From: Romboutsia lituseburensis DSM 797
Lineage (GTDB): Bacteria; Bacillota; Clostridia; Peptostreptococcales; Peptostreptococcaceae
Direction: 5' to 3'
Length of the DNA: 64,000 bases
NCBI RefSeq assembly: GCF_900103615.1
Contig: NZ_FNGW01000004.1
Span: forward strand, 310,001-374,000
Part shown: piece by piece, positions 9,756 to 19,725 of the stretch
Numbering within the stretch: the stretch's first letter is position 1
How the letters are laid out: each line of letters starts with the position of its first letter
The notes under the pieces: model-generated
Told to the model about the DNA's origin: nothing
Seen by the model: the letters and a program-made list of their open reading frames with translations, nothing else
The model's database searches: none
Program-made: the position numbers and the translations under genes

Positions 9756-9784
9756 TTTCATGAATTGACAAATAATTCATGAAA
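9756..9784 (+). promoter_or_regulatory. Perfect inverted repeat in the leader of MCP 9846
   Basis: TTTCATGAATT-GACAAAT-AATTCATGAAA: 11 bp arms, 7-base loop, no T-run. It lies between the SigD-type promoter and the start codon. It may be an operator or an mRNA hairpin. Confidence 0.45.
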
Positions 9785-9845
9785 ATGTGGTTAAAATTTT
9801 AACTATATCATAATATAAAAAACATTAATGAGGGGGGCTCACAAT

Positions 9846-11591
9846 ATGAAAAATATGAAAATTGGAAAAAAATTGGGTGTATGTTTTTTTGTATTATTAC
9901 TTGTAACAGTAATTGCAAGTGGCAATGCACTATATAACTTAAAAAAGGCTGGCTCATTAAGCCATGAATTATTTAAAGGACCGTACCAATTGACTAATCA
10001 ATCTATGGGAATACGTAGAGACTTGGCATCTATGGATCAAAATCTTGCGTATGCACTTCTTGCAGAAGACCCGACAGAGGCGAGTTATGAAAGTACAATC
10101 GTAGATAATTTTAAAAGTATAGATGAAAGAGTAAAGATAATTCGTCAAGATCCGTCTGCAGATCAACAATTAGTAAATGAGCTTGAAAGTTCTGTAGTAC
10201 AGCTAAGACAAGAATATGAAAAAGCAAATGCGTTTATAAAAGCAGGTGACTTTAAATCAGCTAAAGATTTAGTAATAAATGAAGGGCTTGCTTACTACCA
10301 AACATATGATAAATGTGTGAAAAATGCAATGACTTTATATGAAAATGCAGAAAATAAAGGTGTGGAATTTGATGGAGGTGTCAAATCTACAGTTGCAAAA
10401 TCATGGATTGCTTCTTTAGCTATGAGTATATTTAGTATAGCTTTAGGCGTAGGAATATGTATATTCATAACAAGAAGTCTAAAGAAACCTATTGAAGAAA
10501 TAGAAATCGCTGCAAATAAAATGGCAGAAGGTGATTTTGATATAGAAATTGATTATGAATCAAAAGATGAATTAGGAAACTTATCAAATAGTATGCGTCA
10601 AATGAGTGATAAAATTAATGAAGTTATACATGATACAGTAGATGTTTTAGGTGAAGTAGCATCTGGAAACTTTGATGTAGAAACTAGCGTTGAGTATATA
10701 GGTGTATTTAAAAGTATTGAAAAATCAGTGAATAGAATAACAAATGATCTAAGTGGAACAATGTCTCAAATAAATGTAGCTGCAGAAGAAGTGGGAGCTG
10801 CATCAGATCAAGTAGCAAGTGGATCACAAATGTTATCACAAGGAGCAACAGAACAAGCAAGTTCAATACAAGAATTATCTGCAACAATAATGGATATATC
10901 TGAAAAGATTAAAAATACTGCTAAAAATGCAGGAGAAGCTAATAGATTAACATTAAGTGCAGGGCATGAAGTAGAAGAAGGAAATGCTCAAATGAAGCAA
11001 ATGATAAATGCAATGGAAGAAATATCATTTACATCAAATGAAATAGGAAGAATAATAAAAACAATAGATGATATAGCGTTCCAAACAAATATATTAGCAC
11101 TTAATGCAGCAGTAGAAGCAGCAAGAGCAGGAAGCGCTGGTAAAGGATTTGCAGTAGTTGCAGACGAAGTAAGAAATCTAGCAGCAAAATCAGCAGAAGC
11201 AGCTAAAAACACATCTACACTTATAGAGAACTCTATAAAGGCAGTAGAAAATGGAACTAATATAGTAGATCATACGGCTGAATCTTTACAAAAAATAATA
11301 GATACAACAAATCAAACAATTACAATTGTTGATGAAATAGCTAGAGAATCTGAAGAACAAGCTGGTGCTATATCTCAAGTAACATTAGGAGTAGAACAAA
11401 TATCAGCAGTAGTACAAACAAACTCAGCAACATCAGAAGAAAGTGCAGCAGCAAGTGAAGAATTAAGTGGACAAGCTCAAATGTTAAAATCACTTATAGA
11501 AAACTTCAAATTAAAAGATGATAGAAATAATTGTAAATCTATAAACTTTGAGTCAGATTCAAGTGGATATTTTTCTACAAATGAAATGTAA
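9846..11591 (+). CDS. Methyl-accepting chemotaxis protein
   Basis: Chemoreceptor of 581 residues: TM1 at about 10-30, extracellular helical domain containing [20 protein letters not shown]2 at about 195-215, HAMP, and the standard signalling domain. An upstream in-frame ATG at 9828 was rejected because the RBS AGGGGGG lies after it and fits the ATG at 9846 (protein begins [11 protein letters not shown]). The tail [17 protein letters not shown] is shared in form with most of the array. The sensor domain is related to that of MCP 11956 near its N terminus (GPYQLT) but diverges afterwards. Confidence 0.95.
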   Translation: MKNMKIGKKLGVCFFVLLLVTVIASGNALYNLKKAGSLSHELFKGPYQLTNQSMGIRRDLASMDQNLAYALLAEDPTEASYESTIVDNFKSIDERVKIIRQDPSADQQLVNELESSVVQLRQEYEKANAFIKAGDFKSAKDLVINEGLAYYQTYDKCVKNAMTLYENAENKGVEFDGGVKSTVAKSWIASLAMSIFSIALGVGICIFITRSLKKPIEEIEIAANKMAEGDFDIEIDYESKDELGNLSNSMRQMSDKINEVIHDTVDVLGEVASGNFDVETSVEYIGVFKSIEKSVNRITNDLSGTMSQINVAAEEVGAASDQVASGSQMLSQGATEQASSIQELSATIMDISEKIKNTAKNAGEANRLTLSAGHEVEEGNAQMKQMINAMEEISFTSNEIGRIIKTIDDIAFQTNILALNAAVEAARAGSAGKGFAVVADEVRNLAAKSAEAAKNTSTLIENSIKAVENGTNIVDHTAESLQKIIDTTNQTITIVDEIARESEEQAGAISQVTLGVEQISAVVQTNSATSEESAAASEELSGQAQMLKSLIENFKLKDDRNNCKSINFESDSSGYFSTNEM

Positions 11592-11612
11592 ATAGTTTAT
11601 AAAATTAATTTT

Positions 11613-11644
11613 AAAAAAGAGAAGCATGATGCTTCTCTTTTTTA
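11613..11644 (+). terminator. Terminator of MCP 9846
   Basis: AAAAAAGAGAAGCAT-GATGCTTCTC then T6. A near-perfect hairpin 20 bases after the stop codon. Confidence 0.9.
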
Positions 11645-11796
11645 TATACTAAGAGATTGTAAATTATATGGTTTATGGATAAGTTATAATGCCAATCGCT
11701 AAACATGAGCAACCATACATGATAATTAGTTGAAAAAGAGCCTTTTAAGCAACGCAAGTGTATTTGACAGCAAAAGAAAATATATTACATAAAATA

Positions 11797-11823
11797 TAAA
11801 GTAATTACATATTTATCCGTATA
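11797..11823 (+). promoter_or_regulatory. SigD/FliA-type promoter of MCP 11956
   Basis: TAAA, 15 bases, TCCGTATA, about 130 bases before the MCP start. The surrounding leader is closely similar to that around the orphan promoter at 1184-1210. In the rest of the 11645-11955 gap I see no gene; an imperfect pairing (TATGGTT/AACCATA, about 11667-11726) precedes the promoter. Confidence 0.75.
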
Positions 11824-11955
11824 AAAAAAGTAATAAAATATTTAGTAAAAAATGATTAGGATAGTTTAACATATATGCTTGAAAGAATAGTGGAGGGATT
11901 CTAAAAGTATATAAATAAAATCATATTTTAAGCAAAGTGTAGGGGAGGCATTTAT

Positions 11956-13698
11956 ATGAAAAATATTAAGATAGGTAGGAAAATTGCTATATGCTTTATT
12001 GTACTGCTTATGTTTACAGCTTTAGCAAATGGTAATGCGGTATATAATTTAAAAAAATCAGGAGCATTAAGCCATGAGTTATTTGAGGGACCGTATCAAT
12101 TAACAGATCAAGCTATGTCGATTCGCAATAATATAGTAGGAATATCAAGATATATTAATGGTTCATTTGCAGATAATGATCATGAGTCACATAGATCAAA
12201 GATTTTAGGAGAGTTTGATAATATAGCGAAAAGTTTGGAGACGCTTCGTAGCAATCCTGAAAGTGATAAGGTCGCAGATAATATAAACAATATTGAAAAT
12301 TTAACTAGTCAATTAAAACAAGAATATGAAAAAATATATCAACAAACTAAACAAGAAGGATTTAGCGGTTTATTAACTGATATAGATATAAGTACATACG
12401 CTAATATATTTGGAGAAATTAGTAAAAATTCAGATGACTTATATGATAAAGCACAAACTATTGGTAGTGAATTTGATAAAGAAGTAGCATCAAGTGTTGC
12501 AAAATCAAGATTTATATCTACAACACTTAATGCTTTAAGCATAATATTTGGTTTATTTGTATGTATATATCTTACAAAACATCTAAAAACACCAATTGAA
12601 CAAATAGAGGATGCTGCAAATAAAATGGCAGAAGGTAACTTTGATATAGACATTGACTATGAAGCTAAAGATGAGCTAGGTAACTTATCAAATAGTATGC
12701 GTCAAATGAGTGAAAAAATAAAAGATATAGTTAATGATACTGTAGATGTTTTAGGAGAAGTTTCTTCAGGTAATTTTGATGTAGAAACTAAAGTTGAATA
12801 TATAGGAGTATTTAAAGAAATAGAAAAATCAGTAGATAAGATAACAAATGATTTAAGTGAAACAATGTCACAAATAAATGTAGCATCAGAAGAAGTAGGA
12901 GCTGCATCAGATCAAGTAGCGAGTGGATCACAAATGTTATCACAAGGAGCAACAGAACAAGCAAGTTCAATACAAGAATTATCAGCTACAATAATGGATA
13001 TATCTCAAAAAATTAAAAATACTGCTAAAAATGCAGGAGAAGCTAATAGATTAACACTAAGTGCAGGGCATGAGGTAGAAGAAGGAAATGCTCAAATGAA
13101 ACAAATGATAAATGCAATGGAAGAAATATCATTTACATCAAATGAAATAGGAAGAATAATAAAAACAATAGATGATATAGCATTCCAAACAAATATATTA
13201 GCACTTAATGCAGCGGTAGAAGCAGCAAGAGCTGGAAGTGCAGGTAAAGGATTTGCAGTAGTAGCAGATGAGGTTAGAAATCTAGCTGCAAAATCAGCAG
13301 AAGCAGCTCAAAATACATCTACACTTATAGAAAACTCTATAAAGGCAGTAGAAAACGGAACTAATATAGTAGATAACACAGCAAATTCTCTTAACAGAAT
13401 AATTGACACAACAAATAAAACTATTGAAATAGTTGATGAGATAGCTAAAGAATCAGAAGAACAAGCAAGTGCAATAGCACAAGTAACATTAGGGGTAGAA
13501 CAAATATCAGCAGTAGTACAAACAAATTCAGCAACATCAGAAGAAAGTGCTGCAGCTAGTGAAGAGTTAAGTGGACAGGCCCAAATGCTTAAATCGCTTA
13601 TTGAAAACTTTAGATTAAAAAATCAAAGAATATCTAATAAGTCTATAAATTTTAGCAATAATGAAAATAATTATTTTGCTATGAATGAATTTGAGTAA
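11956..13698 (+). CDS. Methyl-accepting chemotaxis protein
   Basis: Chemoreceptor of 580 residues with TM1 (about 10-30), an extracellular helical sensor domain, TM2 (about 185-207), HAMP and the signalling domain. It is the last MCP before the second cheA; a hairpin terminator separates them. The tail [18 protein letters not shown] is the form of which a mutated remnant survives at 1369-1431 in front of the first cheA. Start ATG follows AGGGGAGGC. Confidence 0.95.
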   Translation: MKNIKIGRKIAICFIVLLMFTALANGNAVYNLKKSGALSHELFEGPYQLTDQAMSIRNNIVGISRYINGSFADNDHESHRSKILGEFDNIAKSLETLRSNPESDKVADNINNIENLTSQLKQEYEKIYQQTKQEGFSGLLTDIDISTYANIFGEISKNSDDLYDKAQTIGSEFDKEVASSVAKSRFISTTLNALSIIFGLFVCIYLTKHLKTPIEQIEDAANKMAEGNFDIDIDYEAKDELGNLSNSMRQMSEKIKDIVNDTVDVLGEVSSGNFDVETKVEYIGVFKEIEKSVDKITNDLSETMSQINVASEEVGAASDQVASGSQMLSQGATEQASSIQELSATIMDISQKIKNTAKNAGEANRLTLSAGHEVEEGNAQMKQMINAMEEISFTSNEIGRIIKTIDDIAFQTNILALNAAVEAARAGSAGKGFAVVADEVRNLAAKSAEAAQNTSTLIENSIKAVENGTNIVDNTANSLNRIIDTTNKTIEIVDEIAKESEEQASAIAQVTLGVEQISAVVQTNSATSEESAAASEELSGQAQMLKSLIENFRLKNQRISNKSINFSNNENNYFAMNEFE

Positions 13699-13702
13699 AA
13701 AA

Positions 13703-13728
13703 ATGGAAGCTTTTATGCTTCCATTTTT
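13703..13728 (+). terminator. Terminator between MCP and cheA (copy 2)
   Basis: ATGGAAGC-TTTTAT-GCTTCCAT followed by TTTTT. Same as 1468-1494. cheA starts about 55 bases later. Confidence 0.9.
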
Positions 13729-13782
13729 AGAAATTAAATATAAATTAAAATATATTGTTATAAATTATAAAGGAGAAAAAAT

Positions 13783-15933
13783 ATGAGCGGTGTAGATTCT
13801 ATGGTTGAATTTTATGTGTATGAAAATATGCAATTACTAGAACAATTAGAAGAAATTTTACTTGGCGGTCAATCAGATGATGGTGGATTAGAAAGTGAAC
13901 AAATAGAAGAAATTTTCCGTGTAATGCATACCATAAAAGGTGCATCAGCTATGATGGGATATGAAAGTTTAATGCATATTACTCATAGCATAGAAGATGT
14001 TTTCGATGAAATACGTAAAGGTAGAGAACTTTCTTATGATAAATGGGAAGAGGTTATAGACGTTACTTTAGCAATTACAGATTTCTTAAAAGAAGAAATA
14101 AATAATGTTCAAGAAGGTTTGTTTCCTGAGGCTAGCATAGATGAACTTCATGAAAGAGTTATAAAGCTATTAAAGGAAGAAGAAGCTACAGAACAAAACT
14201 TAGAGATAAATTTCCCAGGAGAAAAAGCTGCAGAAATTAATACTGTAAAATTAGAAAAAATAGATGGTCATACTCAGTACCATGCAAAGGCATTATTTGA
14301 AGAAGGATGTGGAATGGAGTCAATTAGAGCACTTGGACTAATGGTATCTATAGAAGGATTATGCTCTAGTCTAAAAACTATTCCAGAAGACTTAAACAGT
14401 GATTGTGATAAAGAAATTATTGAAAATGGTTTTGATTTATATCTATCTACAGAAAAAGAAAGATCAGAAATAGAAAAGTGCATTGAAGAAACTATGTTTT
14501 TACAAAGCTATGATCTTGTAGAAATTAAAGATGAAGAACAACCACAAGCTAGTAGCAATACAGAAAATGTTATAGCGGAAGTTGCAATTACTAGCGAAGA
14601 TGTGCATGAAGAAATATTAGAAAAAAATCAAGAAGTTGTAAATGATGAAGTAAACAAAATAAATGAAGCACTAAATAAAGAAAAATCAAGTGAATTAAAA
14701 GAGACTACTAAAAAAACAGATTCATCTAAAAAAGAAGCTAAATCTCAAAATAATCAAGCTCACTCTAATAAAAATAGTTATTTAACAGTTAACATAAGTA
14801 AAGTTGATATGTTAATGAATTTAGTTGGAGAAATTGTTACAACTGAGTCTATGGTAGAAAAACAATCTCAGTTAGAAAACTTTGATAGAGATATGTTTGA
14901 AAAACAAGCTAGAAGATTACATCAATTAACAACAGAACTACAAGACGTTGTAATGTCTATACGTATGGTGCCGATATCTTCAACATTTACAAAAATGCAA
15001 AGAGTTGTAAGAGACATGTGTAAAAAAACAGGTAAGCATGTTGATTTAGTATTAGTTGGAGAACAAACAGAAGTAGATAAAACTATACTAGAAAATATAT
15101 CAGATCCACTAATGCATATGATAAGAAACAGTATGGACCATGGTATAGAAATGCCAGAAGATCGTATAGCAAAATCTAAGCCGGAAAAAGGAACAATTAC
15201 ATTAGAAGCTAAAAACACAGGTGGAGATGTAGTAATAGTTATAAAAGATGATGGTAAAGGATTAAACAAAGAAGTTTTAGCTAAAAAAGCTATAGAAAAA
15301 GGAATAACAAACAAGAGTTTAGATGAAATAAGTGATAAGGAAGCATACAATTTCATATTAGCTCCAGGTTTTTCTACAAAAGAAGCTGTAACAGAGTTCT
15401 CTGGACGTGGTGTGGGTATGGATGTTGTTCATACAAATATACGTAAGTTGAGAGGTTCTATAAATATAGACAGTGAAGAAGGCAAAGGGACTATGATAAT
15501 AATCCGTATACCTTTAACACTTGCTATAGTAGATGGTATGAAAGTTCAAATAGGTGATGAGATATACATAATACCATCACTTAATATAAAAGAAGTATTT
15601 AGACAAGGATCATATGAGATAGTTCAAAATCCAAATGGAGAAGAACATAGTATCATAAGAGGGAATTGTTATGAAATAAAAAGATTATCAAATCTATTAG
15701 GTATAGAAAGTGAAAAATCTGACGAGGGTATTATGATTTTAGTTGAATCTGAAATGGGTAATGTGTGTATAATCGTAGACCGTATAATAGGTCAACAACA
15801 TGTTGTAATAAAACCAATACCTACACTGTTAACACAGTTTGAAAATGTACAATCTCATATGTCAGGTTGTTCAATACTAGAAGATGGTTCTATTAGTTTA
15901 ATATTTGATGTAAATGCCATCATAAGTAGGTAA
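13783..15933 (+). CDS. cheA: Chemotaxis histidine kinase CheA (copy 2)
   Basis: CheA of 716 residues with the same domain order as copy 1: P1 with phospho-acceptor His49 (MHTIKGAS), P2-like domain (about 160-250), a shorter linker, P3, P4 ATPase (MHMIRNSMDHG, DDGKG, GRGVGMDVV) and CheW-like P5. The last 370 or so residues are almost identical to copy 1; the linker is 14 residues shorter and P2 carries scattered changes. It heads the fuller set cheA-cheB-cheC-cheD-cheW-cheR-cheY. Start after AAAGGAGA. Near-identity in the catalytic half suggests recent duplication or gene conversion. Confidence 0.97.
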   Translation: MSGVDSMVEFYVYENMQLLEQLEEILLGGQSDDGGLESEQIEEIFRVMHTIKGASAMMGYESLMHITHSIEDVFDEIRKGRELSYDKWEEVIDVTLAITDFLKEEINNVQEGLFPEASIDELHERVIKLLKEEEATEQNLEINFPGEKAAEINTVKLEKIDGHTQYHAKALFEEGCGMESIRALGLMVSIEGLCSSLKTIPEDLNSDCDKEIIENGFDLYLSTEKERSEIEKCIEETMFLQSYDLVEIKDEEQPQASSNTENVIAEVAITSEDVHEEILEKNQEVVNDEVNKINEALNKEKSSELKETTKKTDSSKKEAKSQNNQAHSNKNSYLTVNISKVDMLMNLVGEIVTTESMVEKQSQLENFDRDMFEKQARRLHQLTTELQDVVMSIRMVPISSTFTKMQRVVRDMCKKTGKHVDLVLVGEQTEVDKTILENISDPLMHMIRNSMDHGIEMPEDRIAKSKPEKGTITLEAKNTGGDVVIVIKDDGKGLNKEVLAKKAIEKGITNKSLDEISDKEAYNFILAPGFSTKEAVTEFSGRGVGMDVVHTNIRKLRGSINIDSEEGKGTMIIIRIPLTLAIVDGMKVQIGDEIYIIPSLNIKEVFRQGSYEIVQNPNGEEHSIIRGNCYEIKRLSNLLGIESEKSDEGIMILVESEMGNVCIIVDRIIGQQHVVIKPIPTLLTQFENVQSHMSGCSILEDGSISLIFDVNAIISR

Positions 15934-16046
15934 AAATTATTAACATATTAACACGATTACTATAGACCAAGCTATCTAAATTTTTAAGATGAAGCTAGAC
16001 ATAAATGAATTAAGACACTAAGGGTATTTAAAAGGAGATATAGTCT

Positions 16047-17123
16047 ATGGAAAAAAATAAAAAAATAAAAGTATTAGTAATTGATGATTCTAGCATATTT
16101 AGACGTGTTATATCAAAGTATCTTCAAGAGGATCCAGAATTAGAGGTTGTAGATACTGCCAAAGATTCATATGAAGCTAGAGATAAGATATTACAGTTAA
16201 GGCCAGATGTATTAACGTTAGATATAGAAATGCCAGGAATAAATGGAATAGAGTTTTTAAAGATATTGATGGAGCAATGTCCTATTCCTACAATAGTTAT
16301 AAGTGGAGCGGACGGAAGATGCTTTGAAGCTATAAGTGCAGGTGCAGTTGGATTTGTTGACAAGCCAACTGCAACTACAATGGATGAGTTTTCAAAAGAC
16401 CTTGCAGCTAAGATAAAGGAAGCATCGGTTGCAAAATTAGAAAAAAAGAAAAGTATTAAATCTACTCAATCTCAGTCGGTTTCACCATCTAATACAAGAC
16501 CTACAACAAGTAGTTCAGTTATAAGAAAAGGTACTAATAGTAAAGAAATAATAGCTATAGGTGCATCTATGGGAGGAGTAGAAGCTATAAGTAAGTTATT
16601 GAAACAATTACCAGCAGGGTTGCCACCGATAGTTATTACTCAACATATGCCTCCAATATTTACAAAAAGATATGCAGAGAGGCTAAACAGAGAATGTGTC
16701 ATTAACATATGTGAAGGTGTAAATGGACAAGAATTATTAAGTGGACATGCATACATAGCTCCAGGTGGACTGCAAATGGGAATTTTAAAAAAAAGTAGTA
16801 AATATATATTAGAAATTAAACCAGGTGATAAAATTAGTGGTCATTGTCCTTCAGTAGATTATTTATTTGATTCTGTAGCTCAAGTAGCTAAAGATAATGC
16901 AATAGGTGTAATTTTAACTGGAATGGGTCATGATGGCGCTAAAGGCCTTTTAGGAATAAAAAAAGCAGGTGGTTATACTCTTGGACAGAACAAACACTCA
17001 TGTGTAGTTTATGGAATGCCAATGGCAGCAATGAATATGGGTGCTGTTTGCAAAGAAACGTCTTTAGATATGATGCCAAATGCAATTTTAAATCAATTAA
17101 AGAGAATGCAAACAAAAGTATAA
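16047..17123 (+). CDS. cheB: CheB receptor methylesterase/deamidase
   Basis: CheB removes methyl groups from MCP glutamates and can deamidate glutamines. The 358-residue protein has an N-terminal receiver (D13-D14, phosphoacceptor D59 in LTLDIEMPG, K106) and a C-terminal esterase domain with catalytic triad S174 (IGASMGG), H200 (TQHMPP) and an Asp near 296 (GMGHDG), joined by a Ser/Thr-rich linker. RBS AAGGAGA. Only unit 2 encodes it, so receptor adaptation for both kinase sets must rely on this copy unless another lies elsewhere. Confidence 0.97.
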   Translation: MEKNKKIKVLVIDDSSIFRRVISKYLQEDPELEVVDTAKDSYEARDKILQLRPDVLTLDIEMPGINGIEFLKILMEQCPIPTIVISGADGRCFEAISAGAVGFVDKPTATTMDEFSKDLAAKIKEASVAKLEKKKSIKSTQSQSVSPSNTRPTTSSSVIRKGTNSKEIIAIGASMGGVEAISKLLKQLPAGLPPIVITQHMPPIFTKRYAERLNRECVINICEGVNGQELLSGHAYIAPGGLQMGILKKSSKYILEIKPGDKISGHCPSVDYLFDSVAQVAKDNAIGVILTGMGHDGAKGLLGIKKAGGYTLGQNKHSCVVYGMPMAAMNMGAVCKETSLDMMPNAILNQLKRMQTKV

Positions 17124-17152
17124 TCTAATGAATAGATAGAAAGAGGTTATAT

Positions 17153-17767
17153 ATGGAATTTGGATGTGATAAATTGAATGTATTTCGAGAGATAAGCAAT
17201 ATAGGATCTGGAAATGCATCTACTTCATTATCTATGATGGTGGATGAAATAGTAAATATTGGTCTACCAAATGGTGAAATGGTTAAATTTTCAGACATAA
17301 CAAATAGTTATAATTCAGCAGAAGAATTAGTTGTAGGAGCAGTACTAGAGCTTTCAGAAGATATAGATGGATTTGTTATGTTTATTATGAAAGTTGACTC
17401 AGCTTTTAATCTATTATCAAAAATAACTAAACAAGAAATTAAATGTGATAGAAATGATTATGAAGATGTTTGTAAAAAGTTAAGTTCAATAGGAGAAATA
17501 TGCAACATACTTTGTGGAGCTTATTTAACATCAATATCAGAGATGACAAACTTAAGTATAACACCATCAGTACCATATTTTTCTGTAGATATGGTTGGAG
17601 CAATAATGAATTTACCAGCTTCAATATACGGACAAGTTTTTGACTCGATACTATGTATAGAAACAGACTTCTTTACAGTAGACAATCAAGTAGAAGGCAA
17701 ATATTACTTTATACCTAAAGTTGATTCATGTGAAAAGTTATTATCAGCATTAGGATTTGGTATTTAG
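17153..17767 (+). CDS. cheC: CheC-type CheY-P phosphatase (copy 2)
   Basis: CheC of 204 residues with two phosphatase motifs: E13-N16-P39 (the residue four before E13 is Asn instead of Asp/Ser) and the second site with Glu, Asn and Pro intact (SIGEICN...VP). In contrast, copy 1 has Asp at the second Glu. The next gene is cheD, whose product usually binds CheC. Spacing of 29 bases after cheB and 11 before cheD indicates co-transcription. Start ATG after AGAGGTTAT. Confidence 0.94.
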   Translation: MEFGCDKLNVFREISNIGSGNASTSLSMMVDEIVNIGLPNGEMVKFSDITNSYNSAEELVVGAVLELSEDIDGFVMFIMKVDSAFNLLSKITKQEIKCDRNDYEDVCKKLSSIGEICNILCGAYLTSISEMTNLSITPSVPYFSVDMVGAIMNLPASIYGQVFDSILCIETDFFTVDNQVEGKYYFIPKVDSCEKLLSALGFGI

Positions 17768-17778
17768 GAGTGTAATTA

Positions 17779-18264
17779 ATGGAAAATGTTATAGTAGGTA
17801 TAGCAGATTTTAAAATTGTAAAAGCACCTAATCAAATAATGACAGTAGGCCTAGGTTCTTGCTGCGGTGTTGTGCTTTATGATGAAACAAGTAAGATTGC
17901 TGGATTAGTTCATGTTTTACTTTCAGATTCAAAATTTGAAAAAAACGTAGTAAATAAAGCAAAGTATGCGGATTCAGGGATCAACTTATTATATCAAGAA
18001 ATGATAAGAGCAGGTGCAAACACTAGATTTATAAGAGCTAAATTAGCAGGTGGTGCACATATGTTTAACTTTAAAAATACAGGAAATAGTATATTTACTA
18101 TAGGAGAAAGAAATGTAAAAGCATGTAAAGAAACATTAGCTAAATTAAAAATTTCTATTGTTTCTGAAGATGTTTTAGGAACTTGTGGAAGAACTATTGT
18201 ATTTGATACCACAACGAGTAAATTACGCATTAAAAGTGTTGGAAAAAGTGACAAATATATCTAG
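17779..18264 (+). CDS. cheD: CheD receptor glutamine deamidase
   Basis: CheD deamidates MCP glutamines and forms a feedback complex with CheC. The 161-residue protein has the catalytic Cys28 (GLGSC) and His45 (GLVHVLL), with Thr22 in the expected third position, and the GGAHMF segment. It starts 11 bases after cheC (RBS TAGGAGTG). Cys29 next to the catalytic Cys is unremarkable. Function is assigned from family motifs. Confidence 0.95.
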   Translation: MENVIVGIADFKIVKAPNQIMTVGLGSCCGVVLYDETSKIAGLVHVLLSDSKFEKNVVNKAKYADSGINLLYQEMIRAGANTRFIRAKLAGGAHMFNFKNTGNSIFTIGERNVKACKETLAKLKISIVSEDVLGTCGRTIVFDTTTSKLRIKSVGKSDKYI

Positions 18265-18281
18265 AAGGAGGATGTATTTTA

Positions 18282-18764
18282 GTGAAAGAAATTGAAGAAA
18301 TAGAAGAGAGCAATATAGATAATTTATACATGGTATTTATCATAGATAATAAAAAATATGCATTATCATCAAAGTACATTATAGAAATTATAGAAATGCT
18401 ACCATTAACAAAAGTTCCGTTTATTCCTAAATATATTAAGGGGATTATCAACTTAAGAAGTACAATAATTCCAGTAATGGATGCTAGGATGAGATTTGAT
18501 TTGGAGCCTATTGAGTATAATGAGAGAACTTGTGTAATTATAATTGAACATAAAGGAAATACAATAGGATTAATAGTTGATGCAGTAAATGAAGTTATAA
18601 ATATATCAGAAAGTCAAATAATGAAGACAACATCAAGTAAAGATGGTATAGCGCAAAACTTTATAAGTGGCATAAGTGAAATAAACAATGAAGTCCAGTT
18701 AATATTAGACTGTAATTCATTAGTAGAAATTGTAGGGGATATGAATTATGAAATTAACGAATAA
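18282..18764 (+). CDS. cheW: CheW coupling protein (copy 2)
   Basis: A single CheW domain of 160 residues, closely similar to copy 1 over YMVFIIDNKKYALSSKY and INLRSTIIPVMDARMRF. A GTG start at 18282 is chosen because AAGGAGG lies just before it and the only ATG in that stretch is out of frame. Its 3' end overlaps cheR by 17 bases, which points to translational coupling of coupling protein and methyltransferase. Confidence 0.95.
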   Translation: MKEIEEIEESNIDNLYMVFIIDNKKYALSSKYIIEIIEMLPLTKVPFIPKYIKGIINLRSTIIPVMDARMRFDLEPIEYNERTCVIIIEHKGNTIGLIVDAVNEVINISESQIMKTTSSKDGIAQNFISGISEINNEVQLILDCNSLVEIVGDMNYEINE

Positions 18765-19554
18765 TGATTTTATGCGTTTAAAAAATTTTATGTACAATAA
18801 CTATGGTATAAATCTAGAAAATAAAAGAACATTAATTGAAACTAGATTACTACTTGTTGTAAAACGTTTAGGATTTACGGATTTTAAAAGTTATATAGAT
18901 GCTCTAATACAAGATAGAACGGGAGAACAAGCTTCAATTTTAGTAGAAAGACTTACTACTAATTTTACATATTTTATGCGTGAAGAAATGCACTATGAAT
19001 TTTTAAAAGAAGAAGTATTTGCAAAGGCTTTAAAAAAACCACCAATAGGAGGTTTAAAAATATGGTCAGCAGCTTCATCTACAGGTGAAGAAGCCTACTG
19101 TGTAGCTATGTTGGCATCAAGTGTATTTGGTATAAATACAAGATCAAGGGTATCTATAACAGCATCTGATATATCTAATAATGTACTAAAACAAGCAAAA
19201 TTAGGTGCATATTCACCAGATAAAATAGCAAAATTACCACCAACATGGGTTAAAAATTACTTTAAAAAAGCAAATGAGAAAACTTATGTAATTAATGATA
19301 ATATAAAAAGCTTAGTTGAGTTTAAATATTTTAATTTAAATAAAGACATAGGATGGGAAAGACGTAAATATGATGTTATTTTCTGTAGAAATGTCATGAT
19401 TTACTTTGACAATCCTACAAAAGAGAAACTATGTAGAAGACTTTATGAAGCTCTTAAGCCAGGTGGATATTTAATAATTGGATTATCAGAAAATTTATCG
19501 AATTTACAAAATGATTTTGAGCGTATAAAACCATCAGTATATGTAAAAAAATAG
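18748..19554 (+). CDS. cheR: CheR receptor methyltransferase
   Basis: CheR methylates MCP glutamates using S-adenosylmethionine. The 268-residue protein shows the N-terminal helical CheR domain and the SAM-binding domain with IWSAASSTGEEAYCVAM, ITASDISNNVL, YDVIFCRNVMIYF and LKPGGYLIIGLSE. The start overlaps the end of cheW; AGGGGAT precedes it. It is the only CheR in the window. Several MCPs end in a shared tail that could be a docking site, but this is inference. Confidence 0.96.
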   Translation: MKLTNNDFMRLKNFMYNNYGINLENKRTLIETRLLLVVKRLGFTDFKSYIDALIQDRTGEQASILVERLTTNFTYFMREEMHYEFLKEEVFAKALKKPPIGGLKIWSAASSTGEEAYCVAMLASSVFGINTRSRVSITASDISNNVLKQAKLGAYSPDKIAKLPPTWVKNYFKKANEKTYVINDNIKSLVEFKYFNLNKDIGWERRKYDVIFCRNVMIYFDNPTKEKLCRRLYEALKPGGYLIIGLSENLSNLQNDFERIKPSVYVKK

Positions 19555-19574
19555 TAAAAATATGAATAAAGATT

Positions 19575-19603
19575 TTGTAAGAATTTAAATTTTTAGGTAT
19601 AAT
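19575..19603 (+). promoter_or_regulatory. SigA-type promoter of cheY copy 2
   Basis: TTGTAA, 17 bases, TATAAT, in the 171-base gap between cheR and cheY. It suggests that this cheY can be expressed independently of the rest of unit 2, with a leader of about 115 bases. Confidence 0.55.
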
Positions 19604-19725
19604 AATTAGTGGATAAATTTAAAAATAAGAATACTAATTTTGATATATCTAGTGCTAGTATAAAGCTATATAAGCATTATTTTAAACTAGGTAAAAGACT
19701 AAAATTAATAACATGGAGGAATACG

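Noticed and set aside
11740-11775. Eighth copy of the dispersed repeat (TTTTAAGCAACGCAAGTG)
   Set aside because: Only the first dozen bases match and the diagnostic GTCGTTGGCGACA core is absent.
19609-19725. N-terminal extension of CheY copy 2
   Set aside because: The GTG opening has no RBS, the extension has no homology to CheY, and TGGAGGA precedes the ATG at 19726.
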